From the NCBI GenBank assembly GCA_015075745.1, contig JABTTW010000001.1, positions 2,046,001 through 2,110,000 of the forward strand: 64,000 nt of DNA, in the 5' to 3' direction. Positions 35,236-44,595 of this stretch are shown here, piece after piece. The notes beneath the pieces are model-generated. The model searched no databases. It was not told the DNA's origin and was given only the letters and a program-made list of their open reading frames with translations. Within the stretch, counting starts at the first letter, position 1. Each line of letters starts with the position of its first letter. The translations under genes were made by a program, and so were the position numbers. This stretch comes from Planctomycetia bacterium. GTDB taxonomy: Bacteria; Planctomycetota; Phycisphaerae; UBA1845; UTPLA1.

Positions 35236-36206
35236 CAGTCCTTATCCACCGGGATGCGGCCGCGCATCCGCATCATCTTTGCCCGGCGAGCCTCGCGTCG
35301 ATCGCGTTCGGCGTCGCGGGCCTCCTGCAGCATGGGCTCGGCCTCTTCCTCGGACATCTTATTGTCGCTGTCCTTCTGGTCGCCCTTTTGCTCGTCGGCC
35401 GACTTCTGATCGCCCTTTTGCTCGCCTTGCTTTTTCTCGTCTTTTGACCCGTTCTGCTGGTCCTGCTGCTCCTGGTCGCCTTGCTTATCGCCTTTTTTTT
35501 CGTCCTGGGACTGCTGGTTCTCGTCTCCCTGTTCGTCCTGCTTCTCGTCGCCCTTCTGCTGATCCTGTTTGGAGGGCTGAGATGAAGGTTGCGAGGTCGG
35601 CTGGGAGGTCGGAGGCTGCTCGTCGGGCTGAGACGTCGGCTCGTCGTTGGGCCGGGACGATGGCGACTGTTCCTTTTTTTGTTCCTGCTGCTGCTCGAGC
35701 CTTTTCTCCAGATAGGCTCGGAGGCGTTCGGCTGCTTCCTTGTTTTTGACGCCATCGGGGTCCTGTTTCGCGATCTGAAGCGCGTCATTGTAAAAGCTGA
35801 TCGCGCGACCGAGGTCGTTGATGGCGTCGGGCAGATTGTCTTTCTTCTCGATGGCCGCCGCGTGCGCTGCGCGTCCGAGGTTGTATTTGGTCTTTGCTTC
35901 CAGGTCGAGGCGGCCCGGCTCAAGTGCGTCCTGGAAGGCCTTTTCCGCCTCCGCGTACTTGCCGAGTCGATACAGGGCGATGCCGCGGTTGTAGGCGATC
36001 TCCGGCGTCTCGGGCGAGTCCTTCATCGCCTCGTCATACTTTGCCAGGGCTTCGTCAAAGCGGCCGGCGTCGAGCAATCTGTTGCCGTCGCGGACACTCT
36101 CCGCAGCGGCGCGAGCGCCCGCACCCTCGCCGCGCGCGATCGCAGGTGCGCTCAGCAAGACCGCGATCACCGAGACGATCCTCTTTCGATGAATGCAGCG
36201 AATCAT
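35232..36206 (-). CDS. batC: BatC-like TPR protein
   Basis: 324 aa. Signal peptide about 1-25. Three TPR units (about 30-150: F-D-E-A-L-A-K-Y-D-E-A-M, P-E-I-A-Y-N-R-G-I-A-L-Y-R-L-G-K-Y-A-E-A-E). The region from about 165 to 300 is very low-complexity Gln/Lys/Asp/Glu/Ser/Pro, as is common in BatC proteins of this group. The end is basic (R-R-E-A-R-R-A-K). It overlaps batB and batD by 4 nt on either side. Confidence 0.85.
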   Translation of the reverse strand: MIRCIHRKRIVSVIAVLLSAPAIARGEGAGARAAAESVRDGNRLLDAGRFDEALAKYDEAMKDSPETPEIAYNRGIALYRLGKYAEAEKAFQDALEPGRLDLEAKTKYNLGRAAHAAAIEKKDNLPDAINDLGRAISFYNDALQIAKQDPDGVKNKEAAERLRAYLEKRLEQQQEQKKEQSPSSRPNDEPTSQPDEQPPTSQPTSQPSSQPSKQDQQKGDEKQDEQGDENQQSQDEKKGDKQGDQEQQDQQNGSKDEKKQGEQKGDQKSADEQKGDQKDSDNKMSEEEAEPMLQEARDAERDRREARRAKMMRMRGRIPVDKDW

Positions 36207-37249
36207 GCCGTTAATCCTCCATCACGTTCGCGCTGAGTCGACCGCCGCTCGCTGACCATTGTCTCAATCATCAACAGGGCCAGCGCCAGGCCTGCGGGCC
36301 AAGCGAAACGCGGCTTCTGGCTCGGAATCTGCTTCTTGCGCAGATCGGCCTCCTGCATGGGCACCAGCTTTTCGGCGTAGATCCATTCGAGCGTACGCTG
36401 GGTTGCATTCACCTGGCCGCTGGGATGATACTCGCCGCCGCCGGCCAGCGCGATCGCCTTGAGCGTTTTGGGATCCATTTTCGACCAGACCTGTTGGCCG
36501 TCATATACAAGATAGCTTCGCTGTCCGTCCTGCGTCATGGGAACCAGGGCCCCTTTTTCGGCATCGCCGATGCCGATCGCATAAACGGCGATCTGGTCCT
36601 CGCGTGCTTTTTTTGCCGCGGCGATGGCTTTCTCTCCGTGGTCCTCGCCGTCGGACATGACGATGATGGCGCGATGGTGTCCCTTGCGGTCTCCCAGAGC
36701 CTTGGTCGCCGTCTCGATGGCGTCGCCGATGTTGGTGCCGCCGAGCGGGGCGCTATGGACGCCGACATCGTCCAGGGCCAGTCGATAGAAGTCGAAATCA
36801 TCCGTCAGCGGACAGATAAGCTCGCTGCGGCCGGCGAAGGCCACCAGGCCGATCATGCCGCCCTGAAGCTTGTCCAGAAGACGCTTGATGTCATCCTTGG
36901 CCCGGTTCATGCGCGACATGCCCGCGTCCTCTGCGAGCATGCTCTTGGAAACGTCGAGGCAGACGATGATATCGAGCTGCCGGCGCTGGACTTCCTCGAA
37001 GTATGCGCCGTAGCGCGGGCCGATGAGCGCCAGGACGATGGCGATCATGGCGACGAGCACGAGGATTGACTTCGTGAATTGTCGTGCGCGCGAGACATGC
37101 GGCGCAAGGAGGCTGAGCAGATTCGCCTCAGCGAAGACCCGAAGCGCCCGGCCCTTCATGGCGAAGCCGTATGCGACGACGGCCCCGCAGCCGAGCACCA
37201 GCAGCAACCAGTTCAATTGCTTCAGGTTTTCGATGGCGAACTCGTTCAT
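36203..37249 (-). CDS. batB: BatB-like VWA-domain membrane protein
   Basis: 348 aa from the ATG at 37,249, which overlaps the batA stop (ATGA); an earlier in-frame start inside batA is rejected. Two N-terminal membrane helices (about 14-30 and 57-76) are followed by a von Willebrand A domain with the MIDAS D-V-S-K-S (about 94-98) and T-N-I-G-D (about 165). One C-terminal helix (about 320-338) ends the protein. With BatA it probably forms a membrane-bound metal-dependent protein-interaction complex. Confidence 0.88.
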   Translation of the reverse strand: MNEFAIENLKQLNWLLLVLGCGAVVAYGFAMKGRALRVFAEANLLSLLAPHVSRARQFTKSILVLVAMIAIVLALIGPRYGAYFEEVQRRQLDIIVCLDVSKSMLAEDAGMSRMNRAKDDIKRLLDKLQGGMIGLVAFAGRSELICPLTDDFDFYRLALDDVGVHSAPLGGTNIGDAIETATKALGDRKGHHRAIIVMSDGEDHGEKAIAAAKKAREDQIAVYAIGIGDAEKGALVPMTQDGQRSYLVYDGQQVWSKMDPKTLKAIALAGGGEYHPSGQVNATQRTLEWIYAEKLVPMQEADLRKKQIPSQKPRFAWPAGLALALLMIETMVSERRSTQRERDGGLTA

Positions 37250-38331
37250 GGAATCCTTCGCAAACGCGTATTGGCCAGAACGATCTCGAGGGCGAGCAGC
37301 AACAGGGCGACGAGCAACGGCGGCGGCAGTTTGACCGGGCCGAGCTCCGCCCATCGGTAGGCAAGCTCCTCATATCGGAAGTAACTTTCCTTATCGATCT
37401 TGCTCCGTTCCATCTTGTCGATCTCGGCATAGATCGCCTTTAAGCTCTCGGCGTCCCGGGCACGGAAATACTTTCCGCCGGTCAACTCGGCAACCTTCTG
37501 CAATTCCTCTTCATTGACTTCCACGGGTACGCGGCGGGTGCCGAAGAAGCCCATCTGGCGATTCTGGAAATCGGGCGCGGCGCCGATTGTGTATATCTTC
37601 ACTCCGACGGCGGCGGCAGCTTCCGCCGCCTCGGCGGGCTCATACTTGCCGCGGTTCTGTTCGCCGTCTGTCAGGAGAATGATAGCCCGACTGGTGATCT
37701 TGAAATTGTCGTCATCCTCAAAGCGGCGCTGCATTTCGCGGGTTCGCTCGATGGCCAGGAGAAGTGCGTCGCCGATCGCGGTGCCGTCTTCATCGCGCCG
37801 GTCGGGGCCGCTTGGCACTTCGACCAACTTCAGCGCATTGAGCAGGTGCTTGTGGTCATGCGTCAGGGGGCACTCGGTATCGGCGTAGTGAGCAAAGACG
37901 ATGAGGCCGACCAGATCGTTCTCGCGGCCTTTGAGTTCGTCTCCATCTCCGGCGACGAATTGGCGGACGACTCTCTTGACCGCACTAAGCCGCGTTTCGG
38001 GTCTTCCTCGCGCATCGACGAAGTCTTGTTCGTCCATGCTGCTCGAACGATCGACCACAAGCTGCAACGCAACGCCCTCGGTGGAGACTTTGGTTTCCTC
38101 ATCCGCCTTTTGGGGTCGGGCGAGCGAGAGCACAAGCAGGGCGAAGCTCAGCGTGCGCAGTGTCGGCAGGGTATGACGACCGTAACGGGTCAGCACCCCT
38201 GCATCACCGGCCAGGCGCGCGGCCCCGGCAAATCGTATAGCCGCCCGACGGCGCGGATTGAGGTATGCCCACCAAATCAGCGGGATGAACGCGGCGAGGA
38301 CGAGCATCCAGGGATGGGCGAGGCTGATCAT
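37246..38331 (-). CDS. batA: BatA-like VWA-domain membrane protein
   Basis: 361 aa. Two N-terminal hydrophobic helices (about 5-22 and 55-72). VWA domain with MIDAS D-R-S-S-S (about 92-96), D-G-T-A-I-G-D (about 184-190) and L-L-T-D-G-E (about 222-227). C-terminal membrane helix (about 335-353). The ATG overlaps the stop of the preceding BatD-like gene (ATGA). Confidence 0.88.
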   Translation of the reverse strand: MISLAHPWMLVLAAFIPLIWWAYLNPRRRAAIRFAGAARLAGDAGVLTRYGRHTLPTLRTLSFALLVLSLARPQKADEETKVSTEGVALQLVVDRSSSMDEQDFVDARGRPETRLSAVKRVVRQFVAGDGDELKGRENDLVGLIVFAHYADTECPLTHDHKHLLNALKLVEVPSGPDRRDEDGTAIGDALLLAIERTREMQRRFEDDDNFKITSRAIILLTDGEQNRGKYEPAEAAEAAAAVGVKIYTIGAAPDFQNRQMGFFGTRRVPVEVNEEELQKVAELTGGKYFRARDAESLKAIYAEIDKMERSKIDKESYFRYEELAYRWAELGPVKLPPPLLVALLLLALEIVLANTRLRRIP

Positions 38332-39386
38332 GCCGACGCCTCCTGAAACTCGGTCTGAGGCTGGTCTCCACCCGTGCCGTCGGTGCGCTGCGACTCCTGC
38401 GGCGCCGCAGTCTGCAACACGAACTGTCGTGCAGTCGTCTGGACCCAGTCGATCTCCGTAGTGTCGGGCTGGTGCTTAGCGTACTTGACCGGGTCACACG
38501 CAATGACGAATTGTCGCAGCACATCTTTATGCTGCGGAGCAAGAACGGCGGAACGCTGCAGTTCGCGGACGAACTCTTCGCTGGTCTGCTCGCCGGCCAT
38601 GAGGCCGAAGCGCAGTTCGATGTACCGCCGCACGATGAAGTTGATGCGGTAGTAGAAGTCCTGGATTTTGCCACGCTCTACGAGCCCCTCGGCCGCGAGC
38701 ATATCAAGCTGGGCCAGAGCCCACTCGTGTGCGGGGACCTGTGGGGCTGATCGGGCCGTCGGGGCGGACGGTCCGCGACGCAGCCATCGAGATAGCAGCG
38801 CGACCACCGCCATCGCGCCAAGAACGCCCAGAATCCAAAAAAGAATGGTGTAGGCCCCGGGAATCGGCAGGCTCGCCGGATCCTTCACGTCCGCGAGGTT
38901 CTCTATGACGCGAACTTCGATCGCGGGGGTCTCGACGCTTCCGGACATCTCACCCTGCGAGCCGTCGGCCCGCTCACGGGTGTCGCTGTAATTGATGGTC
39001 AAAGATGAAATGGACGAATCACCGGACAGGGCGGGCTCCAGGGTGATCAGCCATGACTGGCGATCGTGCATGTCGTCAGAAGTCGATGACAACTTCGCCA
39101 CGCTCTTTACGAGGAAGTCACCGAGGACGCCCTTGAGCTCGGGAATCGTCACGTTGACGCCGCGCTCGGACTCGACCGTGAGCGTCAGTTCGACAGGCTG
39201 CGGAACAATCACCGTGTCTCGATCGGCCTCGACCGTGACTTTGACCGGTCCGTTCTCGGCGGATCGGCTGACCGGCACGGCCTGTGTCGTCGTGATCGGC
39301 TGTTCGCCGCGCGGCGCGGAATCCCGGCAACCACTGAACGCGGCAACGATTGCAATGAGAAAGATGGGGCCTCGCGCGTATTGCAT
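38328..39386 (-). CDS. BatD-like / DUF4381-type lipoprotein
   Basis: 352 aa. Signal peptide with lipobox F-S-G-C (about 17-20). An extracytoplasmic beta domain (about 40-160) is related by eye to BatD (V-E-L-T-L-T-V-E-S-E-R-G-V, L-G-D-F-L-V). It has one membrane helix (about 183-205) and a cytoplasmic helical segment (about 225-320, Y-Y-R-I-N-F-I-V-R-R-Y-I) resembling DUF4381 proteins. It sits between the DUF58 gene and batA, the usual place of this component. Its stop overlaps batA. Confidence 0.78.
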   Translation of the reverse strand: MQYARGPIFLIAIVAAFSGCRDSAPRGEQPITTTQAVPVSRSAENGPVKVTVEADRDTVIVPQPVELTLTVESERGVNVTIPELKGVLGDFLVKSVAKLSSTSDDMHDRQSWLITLEPALSGDSSISSLTINYSDTRERADGSQGEMSGSVETPAIEVRVIENLADVKDPASLPIPGAYTILFWILGVLGAMAVVALLSRWLRRGPSAPTARSAPQVPAHEWALAQLDMLAAEGLVERGKIQDFYYRINFIVRRYIELRFGLMAGEQTSEEFVRELQRSAVLAPQHKDVLRQFVIACDPVKYAKHQPDTTEIDWVQTTARQFVLQTAAPQESQRTDGTGGDQPQTEFQEASA

Positions 39387-39392
39387 CTTCGG

Positions 39393-40268
39393 TTAGAGCC
39401 TCGCCTCCCGCGCGCGGAAGAATCTCGTCAGCGGCTCGATAAACGACTGTCCGGTCGACAGGTCGATCGAGTCCGCCTTGATCTTCCTGAATTCCCTTTT
39501 GCGAGCGGCCGCATCGACGAGTGCGCGCCGTCGGTATTCGCGACGAAACGCGGCGCTGGACGTGTCCACGGTCACGAGGTCGCCGGTCTCACTATCGACC
39601 ATGTCGATAAAGCGCACTTTCGGTATATCGAACTCGCGAGGGTCGGAGACGGCGATGGGGATAAGATCATGCCGCCTCCGAACAATCTGGAGTTTTCGCT
39701 CGTAGCCCTCGTCCTGGAAGTCGCTGATGAGAAACACAACCGCCCGACGCCGGCTCACGCGATGGAAATAGTCCAGCGCTCCGGCGATGTCGGTTCCGCG
39801 GCCGGTCGCTTTCAGCGTAAGCAATTCGCGGATCACGCGAAGGACGTGCCGCGTCCCCTTGTCGGGCTTCACATAGCGCTCAATCCTGTCGGAGAAGCCG
39901 ATGAACCCGACCTTGTCGTTGTTTTTGATGGCGCTGAAGGCCAGGGTAGCGCCGAGCTCCGCCGCGAGCTCGCGTTTGAGCTGACCGACGGTGCCGAATT
40001 CCTGCGATCCGGACACGTCGACGAGCAGCATGACGGTGAGCTCGCGCTCCTCGCGAAAGCGTTTGACGAACGGCCGGCCCTGGCGGGCCGTGACGTTCCA
40101 GTCGATGCGCCGAATCTCGTCGCCGGGCTGATACTCGCGCACCTCCTCGAACTCCATGCCTTGCCCCTTGAAGGCGGAGTGGTAGTGCCCCGCGAAAAAG
40201 TCATTCGCGATATGGCTGGTGCGGATGTGAATCCGGCGGATTTTCTTTAGTAATTCCTTGGGTTCCAT
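39393..40268 (-). CDS. DUF58 protein of the Bat operon
   Basis: 291 aa from the ATG at 40,268; an in-frame ATG three codons earlier is possible. DUF58 signature Y-Q-P-G-D-E-I-R-R-I-D-W-N-V-T-A-R (about 47-63), then a VWA-like fold with D-V-S-G-S (about 85-89) and S-D-F-Q-D (about 178-182). DUF58 proteins accompany MoxR AAA ATPases, which are thought to act as chaperones for VWA proteins. The insert at 40,276-40,838 separates this gene from moxR. Confidence 0.88.
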   Translation of the reverse strand: MEPKELLKKIRRIHIRTSHIANDFFAGHYHSAFKGQGMEFEEVREYQPGDEIRRIDWNVTARQGRPFVKRFREERELTVMLLVDVSGSQEFGTVGQLKRELAAELGATLAFSAIKNNDKVGFIGFSDRIERYVKPDKGTRHVLRVIRELLTLKATGRGTDIAGALDYFHRVSRRRAVVFLISDFQDEGYERKLQIVRRRHDLIPIAVSDPREFDIPKVRFIDMVDSETGDLVTVDTSSAAFRREYRRRALVDAAARKREFRKIKADSIDLSTGQSFIEPLTRFFRAREARL

Positions 40269-40283
40269 AGTATCCAAACGTCG

Positions 40284-40310
40284 AAACGTCGAAAAGTCGA
40301 AACGTCGAAA
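40284..40310 (+). repeat. Left terminal inverted repeat of the cassette
   Basis: Identical over 27 bp to the reverse complement of 40,812-40,838. Internally it repeats the unit GTCGAAA three times with small changes. Confidence 0.85.
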
Positions 40311-40380
40311 TCAAGACGCCTGCGGCCTGCGAGCCGACCCCATTTTGAGAATCACGTCGATCTGGCGGTTCCTTTTTTGT

Positions 40381-40752
40381 TCATTTGGTTTCTCTGATTC
40401 GATTCTGTGTCTTTCGCACGATTGCCGAGAGTATGCTGACGAGTTCGTCCGCTTCCTCGATGATTGGGCCGAGAGCTTCATCTTCAAGCAATTCGGTATG
40501 TGCACACAACTCAAGCCAGTAGTGAGTCTCCGAAGCTTCTTTACGTGCAATACTGCACTTGTAGGCAAAATCGGCGTCGGTCAGGGCGTGGTCGGCCTCA
40601 CGAATATTCGCCCCAATTGACGTTCCACTACGGATGAGCTGTTTGCCGATTACCCACCCTTTCGTGTTATTGGGAAAATCGTCCAAGAGCCGCACGATCA
40701 ATCCAGCGAATCTGAACGACCGAACAACCAAATCTCCCTGAATTCGGCCCAT
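40381..40752 (-). CDS. Four-helix-bundle protein (S23/IVP family)
   Basis: 123 aa, the usual size of the family first seen as intervening-sequence proteins in 23S rRNA genes and related to diversity-retroelement Avd proteins. Typical helices: F-A-G-L-I-V-R-L-L-D-D-F-P (about 14-26), then I-G-K-Q-L-I-R-S-G-T-S-I-G-A-N-I-R-E-A (about 35-53), E-A-S-E-T-H-Y-W-L-E-L (about 72-82) and the last helix near 98-118. The protein is thought to bind nucleic acid or partner proteins; its function is unknown. It is the only gene of the inverted-repeat cassette and lies in the same orientation as the bat operon. Confidence 0.88.
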   Translation of the reverse strand: MGRIQGDLVVRSFRFAGLIVRLLDDFPNNTKGWVIGKQLIRSGTSIGANIREADHALTDADFAYKCSIARKEASETHYWLELCAHTELLEDEALGPIIEEADELVSILSAIVRKTQNRIRETK

Positions 40753-40811
40753 TGTTTGACTCTGCCCTTTTTGCTCAATTCTGATGCCTTTTGCGGCACC
40801 AATCCCCTCAC

Positions 40812-40838
40812 TTTCGACGTTTCGACTTTTCGACGTTT
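40812..40838 (-). repeat. Right terminal inverted repeat of the cassette
   Basis: Reverse complement of 40,284-40,310 without mismatch. It ends one base before the moxR stop codon. Confidence 0.85.
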
Positions 40839-40839
40839 C

Positions 40840-41832
<993 letters not shown>

Positions 41833-42007
41833 GGTGCGAAACCCTCACTTGTCCAATGGATCAATTGCGCATGTCTGCAGGGGCGGTGGCTCGTCTCAGA
41901 GTAGACGGTGCATCCCCGGTGTTTCCTGTCATGACGAGACGGGAATGGTAGAAGCAGGCGGGCGATGCGTCCACCGGCGCGCGGAGGCGGCGCGGACAGG
42001 ACAGTCT

Positions 42008-43927
42008 CTATACGTCGAGGCGGCGGGCGGGTTCGCGCGGGAAGACGGCGGTTTTCCGGCCGATCAGCAGAATGATGATGGCCAGAATCGCGGCGGCGAT
42101 GGACGTTCCGAAATAGACGTTCCATGTGTTGTTGTAGAAGGTCGGATAACTGCGGATGAGATAGAAGTCGAGGAGGTCGGTGCAGAGAAGCCCTACGATG
42201 GCGGTGACGAAGGCATAGGGCAGTTGGGTGCGGACGTGCAGCCCCAGGTCGCACTCCGTCGCCATGGCGGAGAGCACCGTCGTGTCGCTGATCGGGGAGC
42301 AGTGGTCACCGAAGACGGCCCCGGTGAGTACCGCGCCGATCGTGGCACAAAACAGCGGCATGGCCTGCTCAACGGGCAGCGGTGCGAGCAGGTTCGCGGC
42401 GATCGCCACCGCCGTCGGACACATGATTCCCATTGTTCCCCAGCTTGTTCCGGTGGAGAAGGAAACGATCGCCGCTGTCACGAAGATGACGGTTGGGAGC
42501 ATGGGCACCGAGAAGTGGCCGCTGGCGACTTTAGCCTGAAGGAAAGATGTGGCTGCTTCGCCGAGCTGGAGATCCTGGGTCGCCGTTGAAATGCCCCAAG
42601 CGAGGATCAAAACGATCTGCGCACCGAAGATGCGCTGCATGCCGCCGGTCATGCCATCCATGGTTTTGGCGAGCGTCAATTTGCGGGAGAGCACGGACAT
42701 GACCGCCGCGAGGACTGCCGCGGCAAGGCCGCTGTAGAGCAGGGCCGTGTAGGAGTCGGCCTTGCCGAGCAGGTTCATGATGCTCGTGGAGATGTCGCCG
42801 ATCGATCCGTAGGCTCGGGCGATGCCTTCCTTGTCGCATCCCTGAGCGCCGGTGACAAACAGCAGCGCGATGGTCATGGCGACCAGCAGGAAGACCGGGA
42901 AGAAGCCGAGATACCAATAGCGGCCTTCGTCATCAGTCGACTTTGTATCGACGTCGTCGTCTCCGCCCGATCCAGCGGCCGCCTCCGCCTCCGCTTTTCT
43001 CATGGGCCCAAAGTCGCGCCCTGTCACGGCGACGAAGAACACGAAAATCAGAGCGAGCCAGGCATAGGTGCGATAGGGAATCGACGCCCAGAAGGCGGCG
43101 GCGCCGTTCATGCCTTCCATGAAGGCGGGCCGATCATCACCGAGCCCCTTGATCGCGCCATCGAGGAAGTCGATCTCGGCGGCCAGCCACGTGCCGATGA
43201 ACAGGGACGCGACCGGCGCGGCGGTTGAATCGACGATGTAGGCCAGCTTGGCCCGCGAGAGGCGCAGGCGATCGAAGACGGGCCGCATGGCAGGCCCCAG
43301 GATGAGTGCGTTCGCATAGTCGTCAAAGAAAATCAGAATGCCGCCGCCCAGGGCGCCGAGTTGTCCGCTGCGGCGCGACTTCATCAGGTGTGTCACCTTG
43401 GCGACCATGGCGCGCGTGCCGCCGTTGGCCTCGATGATGCCGATCATGGCGCCGATGAACTGGGTGAAGACGATGACGTGAAGGCGGTTGTAGCCGCTGG
43501 AGAGCCGCTTGAGGTCGGTCTGGTCGGCCGGAATGAAGACGCCGAGCAGATAATGGCGAAGCGCGTAGATGACCCAGTTAATCGGATTATGGTCGCCGCT
43601 CATCCAGCAGAGCATGGCGGCGGCGGTAAGAATGCCCAGCGCCAGCGAAGGGACGACTTGTTGCGTGATCACGGCGAGCCCGATGGCGACGAGCGCGGGG
43701 GCAAGAGACCAGAGGGCGTAGTATTCCTTCGGTTCGCGGATGGCCGGCGCCGATGTCGGCGTGACGGCTGAGACGGTATTGGCGTCGGGCAGGGTTGCAG
43801 GAGACGACGTGGTCTGGCTGAAAACGCCGCTCGGCGCGAGGATGATCGCCGCGAGGATTAGGAGCAGGCACCAGGGGAGGATGCGAGGGCCGGTCGCGCG
43901 AGTTGGCATCAAGAGCCGGTTCGTCAC
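42008..43927 (-). CDS. NhaC-type Na+/H+ antiporter family protein
   Basis: 639 aa with about 12-13 membrane helices from residue 75 on. The N-terminus (about 1-60) is signal-like and Thr/Pro/Ser-rich. Family-typical segments include G-G-I-L-I-F-F-D-D-Y-A-N (about 198-209), F-S-T-G-T-S-W-G-T-M-G (about 498-508) and the histidine-containing F-G-D-H-C-S-P-I-S-D-T-T (about 550-561). These proteins exchange Na+ (or an organic cation or acid) for H+ across the inner membrane. A cytoplasmic acidic loop lies at about 305-335. It probably has its own transcript. Confidence 0.88.
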   Translation of the reverse strand: MTNRLLMPTRATGPRILPWCLLLILAAIILAPSGVFSQTTSSPATLPDANTVSAVTPTSAPAIREPKEYYALWSLAPALVAIGLAVITQQVVPSLALGILTAAAMLCWMSGDHNPINWVIYALRHYLLGVFIPADQTDLKRLSSGYNRLHVIVFTQFIGAMIGIIEANGGTRAMVAKVTHLMKSRRSGQLGALGGGILIFFDDYANALILGPAMRPVFDRLRLSRAKLAYIVDSTAAPVASLFIGTWLAAEIDFLDGAIKGLGDDRPAFMEGMNGAAAFWASIPYRTYAWLALIFVFFVAVTGRDFGPMRKAEAEAAAGSGGDDDVDTKSTDDEGRYWYLGFFPVFLLVAMTIALLFVTGAQGCDKEGIARAYGSIGDISTSIMNLLGKADSYTALLYSGLAAAVLAAVMSVLSRKLTLAKTMDGMTGGMQRIFGAQIVLILAWGISTATQDLQLGEAATSFLQAKVASGHFSVPMLPTVIFVTAAIVSFSTGTSWGTMGIMCPTAVAIAANLLAPLPVEQAMPLFCATIGAVLTGAVFGDHCSPISDTTVLSAMATECDLGLHVRTQLPYAFVTAIVGLLCTDLLDFYLIRSYPTFYNNTWNVYFGTSIAAAILAIIILLIGRKTAVFPREPARRLDV

Positions 43928-43993
43928 GGTCGGGCAATCTACCGATGTGGCGCCAAGGGGTCAATCGGCGACTCTCGATCGGGTCAGCGGTTC

Positions 43994-44022
43994 TTGTCAA
44001 TTCACGGCCCCGCGGCTAAAAA
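43994..44022 (+). promoter_or_regulatory. Promoter of tRNA-Met
   Basis: TTGTCA (43,994-43,999), 17-bp spacer, TAAAAA (44,017-44,022). It has the same TTGTCA as the tRNA-Lys promoter. Confidence 0.45.
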
Positions 44023-44061
44023 GACGAGTCGATTGCTCGCGGGTTTCATTGCCCGATTTCC

Positions 44062-44134
44062 GGGCCCGTAGCTCAATGGTTAGAGCAGGGGACTCATAAT
44101 CTCCGGGTTCTCGGTTCGAATCCGAGCGGGCCCA
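44062..44134 (+). tRNA. tRNA-Met (anticodon CAT)
   Basis: Cloverleaf with acceptor GGGCCCG/CGGGCCC, anticodon stem GGGGA/TCTCC, loop CTCATAA (CAT) and T arm CTCGG-TTCGAAT-CCGAG. The paired G1-C72 rules out the initiator. CAT could also be the lysidine-modified tRNA-Ile2, which cannot be decided by eye. CCA is not encoded. Confidence 0.93.
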
Positions 44135-44595
44135 CTTTTGCACCCACCGCGCTGCGAATATGCCCCGAATATTCGTCACAAGAGCCACGATGAAGAAGAG
44201 CACTGTTCCCCGCGAGCCGGTTCGAGGATGCATGAAGCGCGGCATTGAGCGGCGCATGAAGACACGATTACCGTGCAATAACACACGAATCAGGCAGTTT
44301 CTCGCGACAATTCCCGGCGTTCCCCGCTCCAATGGTTGAGCGAGGCCACCGATTCAATTAACATAAACAAATGGTGGAGTTCGACGGTTCTCGGACCGCA
44401 TCGCGGGGGGGCAAATAATCTCCATCTTGTCCCGATTCGCTGCGCAAGCCCCGCACGAAACATTGTCCTTTGATGACGTTAACCGCAGGCAGCCTTTTGA
44501 TTGTCGCGGATTTCGCCATCAGTAATCCCGCTCGTCACGACATGCACGCCAAGACGGTCATCGTGGGTTGAGCAAAACCGAAGGAGTTCCGCAAA
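44135..44595. other. Intergenic stretch
   Basis: About 460 bp between tRNA-Met and the metallopeptidase gene. A 49-codon frame (44,190-44,339) is basic and lacks a ribosome binding site, so it is not called. AT-rich sequence around 44,355-44,375 may be part of the metallopeptidase promoter. Confidence 0.35.

Larger units (their letters stand above)
40276..40838. mobile_element. 563-bp cassette with 27-bp terminal inverted repeats
   Basis: The ends are a perfect 27-bp inverted repeat built of GTCGAAACGTCGAAA-type units (40,284-40,310 and 40,812-40,838), with one extra 8-bp unit at the left (40,276-40,283). Inside is one gene, for a four-helix-bundle protein. The cassette begins 7 bp upstream of the DUF58 ATG and ends 1 bp from the moxR stop, so it fills the junction between two genes that are normally adjacent. 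No transposase is encoded. Mobility is inferred. Confidence 0.6.

Noticed and set aside
35290..35720. Lys/Gln/Asp-rich stretch in batC as a foreign insertion
   Set aside because: Low-complexity C-terminal regions are usual in BatC proteins; the frame is intact.
40276..40838. GTCGAAA units as a CRISPR array
   Set aside because: They are short direct units joined in two inverted blocks around a gene, without spacers or cas genes.
44190..44339. 49-codon frame after tRNA-Met
   Set aside because: Starts with ATG but has no ribosome binding site and a composition typical of chance frames.
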